Positions 1-11,866 are shown, numbered from the stretch's first letter. The stretch: DNA of 64,000 nucleotides from Cinnamomum chago (GCA_038049695.1 CP142452.1:53588501-53652500), one strand, 5' to 3'. The notes: generated by a model not told the origin, from the letters alone. Numbers and translations: made by a program.

Positions 1-62
1 ATGAGATGAATGGTGTTTTTATTACTTTATGCACATGACCAATACATATGACATGATGGTTC
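1..62 (+). repeat. copia-A LTR fragment, cut by the window edge
   Basis: This stretch matches the first 150 bases of the copia-A LTR (compare 13895-13960 and 23900-23960: the words around 'acatatgacatgatggt'). It stops at 62, where an LTR end in the opposite orientation begins with TGTTGGAAG. A second, slightly different copy of bases 14-62 lies at 2281-2327, on the other side of the fold-back structure. Confidence 0.85.
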
Positions 63-1091
63 TGTTGGAAGTAGGTGGGCCTCGTGGAGAGGTTTTCAAA
101 CCTTTTTGACCCACTTGACTCAGGGATCAACTATCCAGAAGGCTATAACCCAATTCAGGATGCAATCCCTCAATCTCATTAATCATGTACAACAATATAA
201 CCTATCTAGAAGATAGAAATTAGCAACTAAATGCAACAAAATAATCTACAACAAGTAGAGAAGCAGATTATAACTTTGGAGCCCGGTAGTGCTCTAATCG
301 AGGAGAAGACAATCAACTAGAACAAGAACTCTTCTTGAAGCAATTAGAGATCTCCAAGACCTTGTTGTCTTCCACGCTATGACCCATTATCAGATATCTT
401 TTCTCAAGAAGATGTGTGGGATCTCTAAAAGAAAACCCTACTAGAAACTCCAAGGAACTAGAAGAGAACTAGAAGAGAGAGAAGAGGAGAAAATTGTGTA
501 ACACTTGCACAAATAAAGAGGGTTGGGCGTGCACTCTTATGGCTGGATGTCCAAGGGGTGTATTCCCCTTTAAAGAGCCCTCAAGTCTCCTCTCTTATCT
601 CTCTTACTAATTTGTATTAGAAGTCATACTTCCACACAAATTAGAAGCTTACTATTACCACTATTAGAAGTCCCACTTCAAATAGAAATAATAACTTTCT
701 AATTCCTTCCTTTTAGAGCTTAAGTAAGAATAGAATCTTTCTAATACTTGGGTTAGCGTGGGGACCACTAGGGATTCCTTAGAAAGCTGGCTCCAACTGG
801 GACACCGCGACCCCACATCTCATGTGTAATCTGGGCCCACAGTTAATTGCAAAAAACACCACTATATAAATGCAATTGCACTCTAGTATTAGGAATAAAT
901 TATAATGAAGACCATAAACTTCCCAATTACCACAAGTAGGCCCCTCTATCATTATCCATGAATCAATTGAAATAAATCTGTCCCATCCAATCTTAGATCC
1001 ACATCTTATTATCCTTGAGCCCTAATTAATCACAGTGATCATCAGTACCATCCAATTAACTCTTAATCGAGATGGGTGCGCACTTACTACT
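63..1091 (-). repeat. Left arm of copia-A fold-back: inverted LTR 3' part
   Basis: Read on the minus strand, this is the downstream two thirds of the copia-A LTR. It begins at the LTR terminus (TGTTGGAAG on the plus strand) and runs inward to the 'gtgcgcacttac' block. It pairs with 1202-2280, so together they could form a stem of about 1 kb with a 110-base loop (1092-1201). The arms differ by scattered substitutions and small indels, so they are not a copy made during library preparation. No coding capacity is expected and the short reading frames here are chance. Confidence 0.85.
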
Positions 1092-2280
1092 AGGTCAACA
1101 CCTCGGTGTCTTGGGTACGTGGTAGTAGGACTGTCGGAACATCCAATAGTCAAGATGAAATCTATCTATATTATCCCCTTATGCCAATTAATGGATTTAT
1201 CAGTAGTAAGTGCGCACCCATCTCGATTAAGAGTTAATTGGATGGTACTGATGATCACTGTGATTAATTGGGGCTCAAGGATAATAAGATGTGGATCTAA
1301 GATTGGAAGAGACAAATTTAATCCAATTGATTCATGGATATTGACAGAGGGGCCTATTTGTGGTAATCGGGAACTTTAGGGTCTTCTTTGTAATTTATTC
1401 TTAAAACTAGAGTGCAATTGCATTTATATAGTGGTGTTATTTGCAATTAACTGTGGGCCCGGATTACACATGAGTTGTGGGGTCGCGGTGTCCTAGTTGG
1501 AGCCAGCTATCTATGGAATCCCTAGTGGTCCTCACGCTAGTCCAAGTTATTAGAAATATACTATTCCTACTTGAACTCTAAGAGGAAGGAATTAGAAAGT
1601 TACTATTTCTATTTGAAGTATGACTTCTAATAATGGTAATAGTTAACTTACTAATTGTTGTGGAAGTGAGACTTCTATAATAATTGGAAAGGGGAATGGT
1701 ACTAATTATTTTAGGAAGTAGGACTTCTAGTTAATTAGTAACAAGAAGAGGTTTGAAAGCTATATAAAGAGGAGGAGAGAGGGTTGGACGTCCACAATCT
1801 TGGAGTCCACGCCCAACCCTCTCAAGTGCCAGTGTTGCACAACTCTTCTTCTTCTTCTTCTCTCTCTCTCCTAATTCGCTTCTAGTTCCTTGGAGTCTTT
1901 AGTAGGGTTTTCTCTTGAAGTTTTCACCAATCTTCTTGAGAAAAGAGATCTGATAGTGGGTCATAGTGTGGAAGACAACGAGGTCTTGGAGATCCCAAAT
2001 TGCTTCAAGAAGAGTTCTTGATCTAATTGATTGTCTTCTTCTCTATTAGAGCACTATCGGGCTCAAAAGGTATAATCTGCTTCTCCTTTTATTGTGGATT
2101 ATTTTGGTTGCATGGTGCTGCTGATTTCTATCTTCTAGATAGGTTTTATTGCTGTACTTGATTGATGAGATGGAGGGATTGCATCCTGGATATGATTTAT
2201 GGCCTTATGGACACTTGATCCCTGAGTCAAGTGGGTCAAAAGTTTTGAAAATCTGTCCCGAGGCCCACCTACTTCAAACA
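1092..2280 (+). repeat. Loop and right arm of copia-A fold-back: LTR 3' part
   Basis: This is copia-A LTR sequence in plus orientation. It starts mid-LTR at the 'gtcaacacctcggtgtct' block and runs to the LTR terminus, here CTTCAAACA rather than the CTTCCAACA seen in other copies. It contains the LTR promoter TATA box and the pyrimidine-rich leader (about 1843-1870). Immediately downstream, plus-strand LTR sequence resumes at an earlier LTR position (2281), so this arm is not simply one end of an ordinary LTR. Confidence 0.85.
1761..1769 (+). promoter_or_regulatory. TATA box of copia-A LTR
   Basis: TATATAAAG lies about 520 bases before the LTR end, at the same place as TATAAAAG (11359) and TATAAATA (24967) in two other copies. 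That conservation of position supports it as the core promoter of the LTR family. Activity of this copy is not shown. Confidence 0.55.
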
Positions 2281-2543
2281 GTTTTATTATTTAATGCACA
2301 TAACCAATACATATGACATGATGGTTTATGAGATGAACCGGGTCCCATTAGTATATTAGATGTGATATATGCATATGGATGAGATCCACATACGGGAGAT
2401 ATGTGTCACAAATCTTATACTTAAATATCATCACAACTAGTGATGAGACTGGGCATCTCATCTGATAAGGTTGCAGCACTTTGATCACTATGAGATAGTG
2501 CGATTTGTCTCGATCATCAGAATGTAAGGTTCTGGATCATGGT
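2281..2543 (+). repeat. copia-A LTR fragment, 5' part
   Basis: Plus-strand copia-A LTR sequence corresponding to roughly LTR bases 98-360. It breaks at 2543, where a gypsy LTR begins. LTR sequence resumes at 10421 on the far side of the gypsy block, but it repeats about 95 bases already present here (2446-2543 against about 10418-10515), with several differences. The two sides are therefore probably different LTR copies and not one LTR split by a clean insertion. Confidence 0.8.
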
Positions 2544-5500
2544 TGTCGCGACCCCGGACCATGCTTGCGGGCCTAATCCGGGATTGGGACTAAAAAGGAA
2601 GAATGAATGATTGGTTGCCATTGTACATATAACATAAGTGTATTTATTTTGGTCTCTACGTACACGAGCCATTGAAGAATGAGATACTACCTGTGCACGT
2701 GATTTCCCATAGGTGTTCGCGGTGATCACATCAACATAAAATATTTTTGGTTAAGTGTGGAAGCTTGCAGCAAATCTAATTCACACATTCGTATCCAAAA
2801 TAACAAGACTGATAACACATTTATATAACAGAATATCAAAGTGAGCAATGATCATTAGTGTTTTCCCCAAAAGTAACATTAAAGTTTATACAAAAGATCA
2901 ATTATTTTTTCACTCCCGAAAAGAATCAAGGCCAACAAAGGCCAATACATCTCAAAATAATGACCCTAAAGAATGGTTAATCATTATCGCAAAATGTATC
3001 ATAACTCAAGCAACCGAATGTCTAGACGACATCATCAGCATGCCACTTGACTAAATGCTGCGGTTCATCGACCGCCTCCTCAAACTTCGTCTCGGGATAG
3101 ACAATGTCTGGACCTGAGTACCAAATAAATGGATCAGACACGACGGTCTGGCAGGTGGGTGAAAGGATATAACAATATAACATTAATTAAATTTACCTTG
3201 GAGAACATTTAAACCTGTTTAAACAATAAATTCCATGGAAGAAATAATCCATTTAATCAAAAACATATATGAAGTGTAAAACAAGTAAAGGTAACCAAGG
3301 AATCGGGAAACAAGCAAGATGACAACCACACAAAGCTAAGTCCTCTATCACCGAAGTGACAAGAGCATATCAACGCGTTGATCTCAGTCACACAAGGTGA
3401 TGAGATTCAACGATATATACATATACATATACATATAATAATATAGGACATGACCACGGTAGCGAGCCGGGCATCAGGAATCACGGTAGCAAGCCGGGGT
3501 ATCGGGACAAGTCCACGGTAATAAATCGGGTAGCGGGATCCAAACTGCAGCTGGGGGACAAGAGAGGGATCTCCAAATCGGTGGATCAAATTGACAAGGT
3601 TATCGAAGCTTAGTGGTGCCGACTCATAGGTTAAATAACAGAATCAAGACATGTATAAAATACACCAAGTGCAAGTATATAAACGGGCGAGACGGGAGTG
3701 CTCAAAGGCACAATTATCACTTCAATTCGGTCATGCACATCGGGGTTAGCAAAATGCTACAATTGCAATTTCAATATTTTCGGGAGTGCATAGGAATTCG
3801 GGAATAATGAAATACAAATGAACTTTTGAAATCTCAAGACAAGTACCGAGGTTCAAAACTAATTCAAAGTGAATAGGGATCCCGTATGTCAATATAATAA
3901 AGACTTGGTACTCCTTGAGTTTGGGGGCATTCCGGGGTCCTGATATGCCCCAGTGGTTTTCAAAACTACAATGGATCTTTGCGAAGTGGTTTCTTTTTCA
4001 AACGGGCTTCATGCATCGTTTCTACATATCTCCATTTCATTGGGGCATTCAACAAATCTCTCCCAATCATTTAAACATTTCATTTTTGCTCCCAAGATAG
4101 CCCCAGGTGAACAGTACCCATCGCTCGAGCGGACCTAGAGTTTGCTCGAGCGGTGAGCTCTCTGGAATGATTTTCTGGGTGGGTTCGCTCGAGCGAAGTT
4201 GAGTTTGCTTGAGCGAACTTTTCCAATCCAGGTTGGCTTGAGCGAAATTTCAGTTCGCTCGAGTTAACCATTCTCTGGAATAAGTTCTGGGAGGGTTCGC
4301 TCTAGCAAGCCAAAGTTCGCCCGAGCGAACTGTCCACTAGAAGGGTTTGCTGGAGCGACCTGTCAAGTTCGCTCGAGCGAACTGTCTAGAACTGGTTCCG
4401 GGGACAGTTCTACTCACCCCTGCCTCATTCTCTTATAACCCCCTTTGAGCCCATTCAAACACCATTCAAATCCCCATCAATAATTCCGTAAACATCAAAT
4501 CAAAAACCTTCATCTCAATCACATTCAACCACAAAAGATGAGAGAAAACCCACAATCACAAAGATTCATTTATACCACAAACAAGTGATAAATGAAAGAT
4601 TATAAATGCTAATACTTCTAGGAGTTAAACAACCAACCAACTCATTCATGTGCATTTATTTCAAATCATGAAAATCAAGAATAGTATGAATATAAATGAC
4701 AAAATCAACACATTTCTCATAAAACCATATAATGCTCAAATACCCATTCATCCACTTTCCTTGGGTCTCTAAAAGGCAAATCAAGCTCTAATCAAGCCTC
4801 TCTCAAAGATGGCCTACAAACACATCAAAACTCCAAATACAAACCCTAAAATGGTTAAGACAATGAGCGAGGAGGAAGAAAGCTTCAATAATGAAAATGG
4901 GGCTTCCCTAAGGTTAGGAGAACACATATCAAAGAGATTGAAAGGGGAAGCTTACTAGGAAGTTCTTCAAGTAGGTAAGATGAGTTTCACAGGGGTCTAG
5001 AGATGGATGACTTCCTCCACAAATGCTATCAATGAAGAGCTCTTAAGGAGAGGAAGAAGAAGGCAACCTTCATTTGCTTATTGGTGCAACATTTGGTAGG
5101 ATTGAGGTGAAAAAGCTAGAGGAAGAAGATAAAGGGGAAAAACCCTAGATTAGTTGGTCTTTGAGCTGGAAAAAGAAGAAGGGGAAGGGTCTCCTTATAT
5201 AACAAGTAGGGAGTGGGCTCCACCACTAAAATTCTTGTTGGGCTGAAATCATGACTTTTGGGACCTCGGATGAGTTCGACGAAGAAGGGAAAAATAATCG
5301 TCGAAATTTCTAGTTTCTAAAAAGTATATATTTCAAGGGTTTTAGGAATATCAAGTTTTGAGTACAGACTTAGTGTAAAATGACTGTTTTGCCCTCAATG
5401 CTAGGAAAGTCGGGTTTTGGGGTTTCGGAAGGGAACGGGATCAACATAAAAGTTGTAGAGATTAACAAGATGAGTAAAATAGAGTTAAAATACAAATCAC

Positions 5501-5707
5501 AGGAATCTCAGAAAATCCCCAAAGCAAACGCAAAGTCACAAAAGGAACCCCCAAAAGGTCCCACTAAGTATTAAGGCACTCAAGATTCCCCAAAGCTATA
5601 ATAAAAGCTATTCTAATCCCAACTTAACCAAAATTCACTAATCATGCTTAGAACTAAAACACGACTTAATCAATACTAATCGATGTCACTCGTGTCGGGG
5701 TCTTACA
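2544..5707 (-). mobile_element. Ty3/gypsy LTR, minus orientation (3' LTR of the element at 2544-10420)
   Basis: On the plus strand the block starts TGTCGCGACCCCGG and ends GGGGTCTTACA, giving the TG...CA ends expected of an LTR. It is followed at 5708 by the complement of a purine tract (GTCCCGAGTGGAGGA on the minus strand), the normal position of a polypurine tract before a 3' LTR. Length is 3164 bp, close to the 3416-bp solo LTR at 51209-54624, with which it shares several blocks (for example the segment just after the TG end and the segment with 'tcgacgaagaaggg' near 5276). It carries a cluster of CTCGAG palindromes. Short reading frames inside are not genes. Confidence 0.85.
4121..4390. 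repeat. Array of TTCGCTCGAGCGAA-type palindromes in gypsy LTR
   Basis: Exact GCTCGAGC occurs at 4133, 4144, 4187 and 4371, with CTCGAG also at 4258. One-mismatch versions (gcttgagc, gctctagc, gcccgagc, gctggagc) fill the gaps, giving about ten units at roughly 20-35 base spacing. The surroundings are AT-rich, so the cluster stands out. The equivalent zone in the other gypsy LTRs of the window is also palindrome-rich but partly with a different word (GGTCGACC). Confidence 0.8.
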
Positions 5708-6777
5708 TCCTCCACTCGGGACATTTGGTCCACCAAATGAAATACACAACTCACCTCTGGTAGTAGATGTGGATACTTCTTCTGCACTTGATCTCGTAGT
5801 TCCCACGTTGCATCCTCTTGGATTTCCAAATGCTCATGCCGGAGTACATGCAAAGGGTCGGGGACATACTTCTTCAACATAGACACATGGAAGACGTTGT
5901 GTACGCCGGATAGCTCGGGTGGCAAGGCTAATCTATAAGCCACGTCATCAATCTTGCTCACAATGTCGTACGGTCCAATGTATCTCCGTGATAGTTTGCC
6001 TTTATTCCCAAATCTCAATGTTCCCCTCGTAGGTGACACTTTGAAGAAAATCTTGTCTCCTTCTTTGAACTATAAATCCCTTCGGTAAGAGTTTGCATAA
6101 CTTTTCTGTCTACTCCGGGCTACCTTCATACGTTCTTGGATTAACTTGACCTTGTCACTAGTCTCACTCACTATGGTTGGTCCAAGGAAACTGTGAATGC
6201 CAACTTCTTCCCAACATATCGGTGTTCTACACCTTCTGCCATAAAAAGCCTCAAAAGGCGTCATTCTAATGCTCGAATGGTAGCTGATGTTGTAAGCAAA
6301 CTCACACAACGATAATTTCTCATCCATTGAGTCTTTAAGTCTAACACACAAGCACAAAGCATATCCTTAAGAGTCTGAATGGTCATCTCTGATTGGCCAT
6401 CTGTCTGCAGGTGATAAGCCGTGCTGAACTGTAGTTTCGTACCCATGGATTCATGCAATGTCTTCCAGAATCTCGAGATGAATCTGCTATCTCTGTCAGA
6501 TGTAATAGAAACTGACTGTCCATGTCGACTGACAATCTCGTTGACAAACAACTCCGCCAAAGGTAGCATGTGCATTTTCTTTCCTGTCCTCATAGGAATG
6601 AAATGAGCTGACTTGGTGAGACGGTCCACAATTACCCATATCGCATCGTTACCTCTGCTGGTCCTCGGTAGACCTGAAATAAAATCCATAGTAATGTGCT
6701 CCCATTTCCATTTCGGAATCTCTAACGGTTGTAACAACCCTAGATGCTTCTGATGTTCTGCCTTTAACAACTGACAA
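5708..6777 (-). pseudogene. gypsy integrase core and C-terminal domain remnant
   Basis: Minus-strand remnant of the end of a Ty3/gypsy pol polyprotein. From the upstream side it holds the end of the zinc-binding region, the integrase core (first catalytic Asp in a 'TMDFISGLP' context, second in 'ITSDRDSRF'), the segment around 'DGQSEMTIQTLKDML', and the C-terminal 'FRVGPYDIV'-like GPY/F region near 5960. Frames shift at about 6260-6360, and stops interrupt the 'EFAYN' region. Near 5812 the sequence passes straight from 'EIQED' to 'ATWE'. In related plant chromoviruses (Tekay/Del group) these are separated by most of a chromodomain, so an in-frame deletion there is likely. The C-terminal reading frame then runs through the polypurine tract into the LTR. 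The upstream half of the zinc-binding domain is beyond the solo LTR, from 8694. Confidence 0.88.
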
Positions 6778-8693
6778 TGTTAAGGATTTTGTATTTGCAA
6801 TTTGATGGATGCATTAACATATTCATATCATTTGAATTTACACTCATGCATTGTTTTAGAATATCTTGAAATCTGGTTTTATACATGCATTGCTTTTAAG
6901 ATTTGTAAAAGTATTGTTTTATGCATGTTTTGGTTTTAAACTTGGACGCATTGGTTTTAGAATTCAAACTCTTTCGAAAACCTAATTCTTTGTGCATTAC
7001 TTTTGAGAAATCATATTGAGAATTTAGGTTTGTGCCTTGCATACATTTATCACTTTCAGAATCATCTTTGTATGTATTTTCATTTGAATAGAGTTTTTAG
7101 AAATCAAGCTAGCCTTTGGATTTAAAGTTTCAAATCATTTTAGGCTCTTTGTGTTTCATGTTTTTAATCATCTTAGAATGACTTAAAACATGTTATTTAA
7201 GCTTGGTTTAGTGGCCCAAAAATCCCACAAAGAAATACCTTCAATTTTGGAAAAAATGGATTTTTTGGTCCCAGGGCGGTCACCCGGCAGTGTCGCCGGT
7301 CGACCGAGACAACTGCAGGCAGACTGCACCCTGTAGCACCAACGGTCAGAATTCTAGCCGTTGTGTGTTCATGGTCGACCGAGGCCTCTTTGCAGGTCGA
7401 CCGAGGACTAGCCGTTTGACACTTTTTGGCTATAAAGTCCATTCATTTCCAACGTTTTTCAAGGCTTGACACATGAACCTTTGAGACCATTTTGGAGCCA
7501 AAGAAAGGGGATGAAGTTGGAAAGGCTAGAGGGTCATTAGGAGAGCTAAAGCTTGGATTAATGAGTTAAACCACCAAGTAAGCTCTACCTTTCTAAAACA
7601 TAGTTTACATGCTTTGTTTAAGTTATTGGTAATTGATTTTGTGCATGTTAACTATGATGTGATGAATCTATTCTTCTCTTAATCTTTGATGTAATTAAGA
7701 TTGGATTCCTCACTTTGTTTTCATCCAAGTTGTTTTTAAATCTTCTTAATCATGCTTAGCCTAAATCTTTGATTTCCTTTATATAGCATGATTCATTTTC
7801 TTGGTTGAAACATAACTTGTTGTTTTCATTCATTTAAACATTAGTAAAATTAATTTGGTTTTGAAAACAACATTGCACATGCATCACATGTTCTAAGTTA
7901 GTCATTTTCATACAACTTGTGATTCTTTGATTTTCATATCATTAACAAGTTATTTTACATACATGTGATTTGCATTAAACTTCAATCAAATCTTGTATGT
8001 GCCTTAAACTTTGAAATGCTTTGAGCATACATTTGAATAAGCCTTCTTTTTAAGCTTGATTGAAGTTATCACACACACACACATCATGAGCATTCATATT
8101 TTCATTCATATAGTGTTTGTGTGAGTTTGTTTTAAACTTTCATATTAGCCTATTTAAGAGGCATTTTCATTGAGCTTAATTTGTATCTCTTAGAGTGATC
8201 TTTTGTGAAGACACTTTCTTAGAGAAATCTTTATTTGTAAAGGTTATTGCTTAGCCTAAGAAAAGCATCTTGTAAGGTTATTGCTTAGCCTAAGAAAAGC
8301 ATCTTGTAAGGTTATTGCTTAGCCTAAGAAAAGCATTGTGTAAAGGTTATTGCTTAGTCTAGAAAAGTACATTGAGAGGTTGTTGTTTAGCCTAGAAAAA
8401 CAACATTGTAAGGGTTATTGCTTAGCCTAGTAAAAAGCATAAATAGTGGAAATCCGGTGGGGTGATTGGATCACAAGCCGGTAGTGGACGTAGGCATTAA
8501 GGCCGAACCACTATAAATCTTTGTGTAGTGGTGTTTGCTTGTGGTGATTTATTTATTAGCTTCCGCATATTGTTTGATTAATCATCACATGTGACTAGTT
8601 TTTGTTAAGAAGTTAAAATTGATTTAAATTGGTCACAATTGTAGCTCACCCTATTCACCCCCCCCTCTAGGGTTAGGATCCCAAGGACTTTCA
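6778..8693 (+). mobile_element. Solo LTR (copia-like) nested in gypsy integrase
   Basis: The block starts TGTTAAGGATT and ends GGACTTTCA and is flanked by the perfect 5-bp direct repeat GACAA (6773-6777 and 8694-8698). The gypsy integrase zinc-binding region reads up to one edge and resumes at the other, so this is a clean insertion. The size is 1916 bp and no internal retroelement genes are present, so it is a solo LTR. The 3' end ('attcaccccccc' then 'tctagggtta', 8654-8677) resembles the ends of SIRE-type copia LTRs, which suggests plus orientation; that assignment is an inference. It carries GGTCGACC palindromes at 7298, 7373 and 7395 and a short tandem array at 8238-8440. Confidence 0.9.
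8238..8440 (+). repeat. 34-bp tandem array inside solo LTR
   Basis: About six copies of a 31-37-base unit built on 'ggttattgcttagcctaag'. The first three are nearly identical (period 34) and the last three more diverged, with the word 'ttagcctag' kept. Such arrays are a known feature of some long copia LTRs. No function is evident. Confidence 0.85.
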
Positions 8694-10420
8694 GACAAGT
8701 CATACAACGGGAGACAAACGTTGTAATCTCTCTCTTCATATTGTTCTACCAAAATCTGCCCTTCAAATTCTGATACATCTTCGTACTGTGAGCTTCGATC
8801 ATGAAGTTATTTCTCAAATCTTCAACGTTGGGCATGCATAAACGATCACGGTAGTACAAGACTCCATCAACAATACGAAAGTCAGGAAGGTTTGTTATAT
8901 GTTTTGAAATCTTGGCCAACTCTGGATTTTGCAATTGATTTTCCTTGATCTTTTGAATGAAAGAAAGCTCTGACATTGACATGTTGGCTAACAATACACC
9001 CTTCCTTAGTGGCTATAGGTCTATACTTAATTCCTCAAATTGCTCAAAAATACAAGTGCCACTTAAATTTGTCAGGCCTACTGATTTTTTGCTCAAGGCA
9101 TCAACGACTACATTAGCTTTCCCCGGGTGATACTTGATTGGAAAATTATAATCCTTGATGTATTACATCCATCTTCACTGCCTCATGTTTAGTTCCTTCT
9201 GAGAAAACAAGTACTGTAGGTTCCGGTAGTCAGATTGGACTTCAAACTTCTCTCCATAGAGGTAATGTCTCCACATTTTCAACGCGAAGACAACCGTTGC
9301 TAATTCAAGATCATGAGTGGCATAATTCTTCTTGTGATCTTTCAACTGCTGGGATCTATAAGCAACAACTCTTCCGTCTTGCATCAACAAGCAGCCAAGT
9401 CCAACATTCGAAGCATCGTTAAAAATGGTAAAACCGCCGCTTCCGGATAGTAAAGTAAGGACTTGTGCTGCAGTCAATCTCTTCTTCAGTTCTTGGAAAC
9501 TAGCTTCACACTGATCTGTCCACACATACAACACATTCTTCCTGGTCAACTTCGTCAATGGTGACACAATCGATGAAAATCCTTGCACAAACCTGCGGTA
9601 GTAGCTTGCCAATCCTAGAAAACTTCTGATTTTTGTCACATTCTTCGGTCTTTCTCACTTCACTGCTGCGTCAATCTTGGACGGATCTATTGACAATCCT
9701 TCTTTGGAGATGATGTGCCCGAAAAATGCTACTTGCTCTAGCTAGAATTGTCACTTATTAAGCTTCACATACAACTGGTTCTCTCTCAAAAGCTACAATG
9801 CTACCCTCAAGTGCACTTCATACTCTTCCTTGGTCTTGGAGTACACCAAAATGACATCGAAAAAAACTACCACAAACTTATCCAGATACTGTGCAAATAT
9901 CTTGTTTATCAATGCCATGAACAGTGCCGGTGCATTAGTCAACCCAAATGGCATCACAAGGAACTCATAGTGACCATATCTTGTCCGGAAAGCTATCTTC
10001 AGTACATCTGATTCTCTGACTCTCAGCTGATAGTAACCAGATCTCAAATCTGATGGTCACTTGATTCAATCTTTGGTAATCAATGCACATCCTCGTCGAA
10101 CCATCTTTCTTCTTGACGAACAAAACTAGAGCTCCCCATGGTGAAATGCTCGTCTCACAAAACCTTTGTCTAACAATTCTTGCAATTGTATCTTCAATTC
10201 TCCTAATTCCGCCGGAGCCATTCTATAAGGTGCAATCGAAATCGAAGCGGACCCTGGTAATAACTCAATAGTGAAATCAATCTCTCTTATAGGTGACAAT
10301 CCTGGAATCTCCTCCGGAAAGACATTCGGGAATTTCCAAACAATAGGGATCTCCTCCACCCCTAGGGACCGTTTATCCTCTGTGATAAACGCTAAATAGG
10401 CTTCACATCCACTTTTGAGA
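8694..10420 (-). pseudogene. gypsy reverse transcriptase, RNase H and integrase N-terminus remnant
   Basis: Minus-strand continuation of the same decayed gypsy pol. From upstream (10420) to downstream it contains the linker before RT, the RT segment with '[16 protein letters not shown]' and the catalytic-box region (here '[13 protein letters not shown]', where the usual second Asp is replaced by Val), the RNase H-like segment with '[19 protein letters not shown]' and 'HDLELA', and the start of the integrase zinc-binding domain. A block of RT near 10046-10120 (the '[19 protein letters not shown]' zone present in the plus copy at about 40500) is missing. There are several stops and frameshifts, so it is non-functional. 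Upstream gag, protease and the 5' LTR are absent: the element ends abruptly at about 10420 against copia-A LTR sequence. Confidence 0.88.
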
Positions 10421-11851
10421 TTGGGCATCTCATCTAATAAGGTTGCAACACTTTGATCACTATGAGATAATGTGATTTGTCTCGATCATCTGAATGTAAG
10501 ATTTTACGTCACGGTGTTGGTACATTGGATGTATTGAAGGACCATGAGAAGCACCTTATGGAATACTGTCTCGATTTTAAGGTCTGCTCTCATAATTTCC
10601 TAACAATAGGCTCTTAATCCTGAGACATTGATGAACTCAAGTTTCTGTCTATTTATTTACTTTGAGTCACCAATGAGTGAGGCCAACTGTAGATCAACAC
10701 TTCGGTGTCTTGGGTACGTGGTAGTAGGACTGTGGGAACATCCAATAATCAAGATGGAATCTATCTATATTATCCCCTTGTGCCAATTAATGGATTTATC
10801 ATTAGTAAGTGCGCACCCATCTTGATTAAGAGTTAATTGGAAGGTACTGATGATCACTGTGATTAATTGGGGCTCAATGATAATAGTATATGGATCTAAG
10901 ATTGGAAGGGACAAATTTAATCCAATTGATCCATGGATATTGATAGAGGAGCCTACTTGTGGTAATGAGGAAGTTTAGGGTCTTCATTGTAATATGTTCC
11001 TAAGACAGGAGTGCAATTGCATTTATATAGTGGTATTATTTGCAATTAACTATGGGCCCGGATTGCACATGAGATGTGGGGTCGTGGTGTCCCATTTGGA
11101 GTCAGCTTTCTATGGAATCCCTAGTGGTCCTCACGCTAGCCCAATTTATTAGAAAGATACTAATCCTACTTGAATTCTAAAAAGAAGGAATTAGAAAGTT
11201 ACTAGTTCTATTTGAAGTGAGACTTCTAATAGTAGTAATAGTAAGTTATTAATTATTGTGGAAGTGAGACTTCTATAATAATTAGGAAGGAGAAAGTTAC
11301 TAATTAGTAATGGAAGTTGGACTTCTATTTTAATTAGTAAAAAGGGGTGTCTTTAAGCTATAAAAGTGGAGATACACCCCTTGGACGTCCAACATAGGGA
11401 TTCACGCCCGGACTGTCCATTGTGCAAAAGTTGCACAACTCCTCTCTCTTTTCTAGTTCCTTGAAGTTTCTAGTTAGGTTTTCTCTTAAAGTTTCCACCA
11501 ATCTTCTTGAGAAAAGAGATCTGATACGGGTCATAGCGTGGAAGGCTAAGAGGTCTTGGAGATCCTAAGTTACTTAAAACAAAGAGTTTCTTCATCAAGC
11601 AAGTCTTCTTCTCCATTAGAGCACTACCGGGCTCCAAATGTATAATCTACATCTCTATTTGTTGTGGTTTATTTTGGTTGCATGGTGTTGCTGATTTCTA
11701 TCTTCTAGATAGAGTTTATTGGTGTACATGATTGATGAGATTGAGAGATTGCATCCTGGATGTGGTTTATAGCCTTATGGGTACTTGATCCATGAGTCAA
11801 GTGGGTCAAAAGTTTTGAAAACCTATCCACAAGGCCCACCTACTTCCAACA
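10421..11851 (+). mobile_element. copia-A 5' LTR, truncated at its start
   Basis: LTR sequence collinear with 24060-25477, beginning at about LTR base 260 and ending CTACTTCCAACA at 11851. It is followed two bases later by a primer binding site, which proves that this is a 5' LTR in plus orientation. The first quarter of the LTR is missing, its place taken by the gypsy block. A TATA box is at 11359. Together with 11854-14995 it forms an internally deleted copia-A element. Confidence 0.88.
11359..11366 (+). promoter_or_regulatory. TATA box of copia-A 5' LTR
   Basis: TATAAAAG at the conserved LTR promoter position, followed about 80-100 bases later by a pyrimidine-rich leader. The start site is not visible from sequence alone. 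Confidence 0.5.
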
Positions 11852-11853
11852 AT

Positions 11854-11866
11854 TGGTATCAGAGCC
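11854..11866 (+). other. Primer binding site, tRNA-iMet type
   Basis: TGGTATCAGAGCC, two bases after the LTR end, is complementary to the 3' end of plant initiator methionine tRNA, the usual primer for copia elements. Its presence fixes LTR orientation and boundary. Confidence 0.92.
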
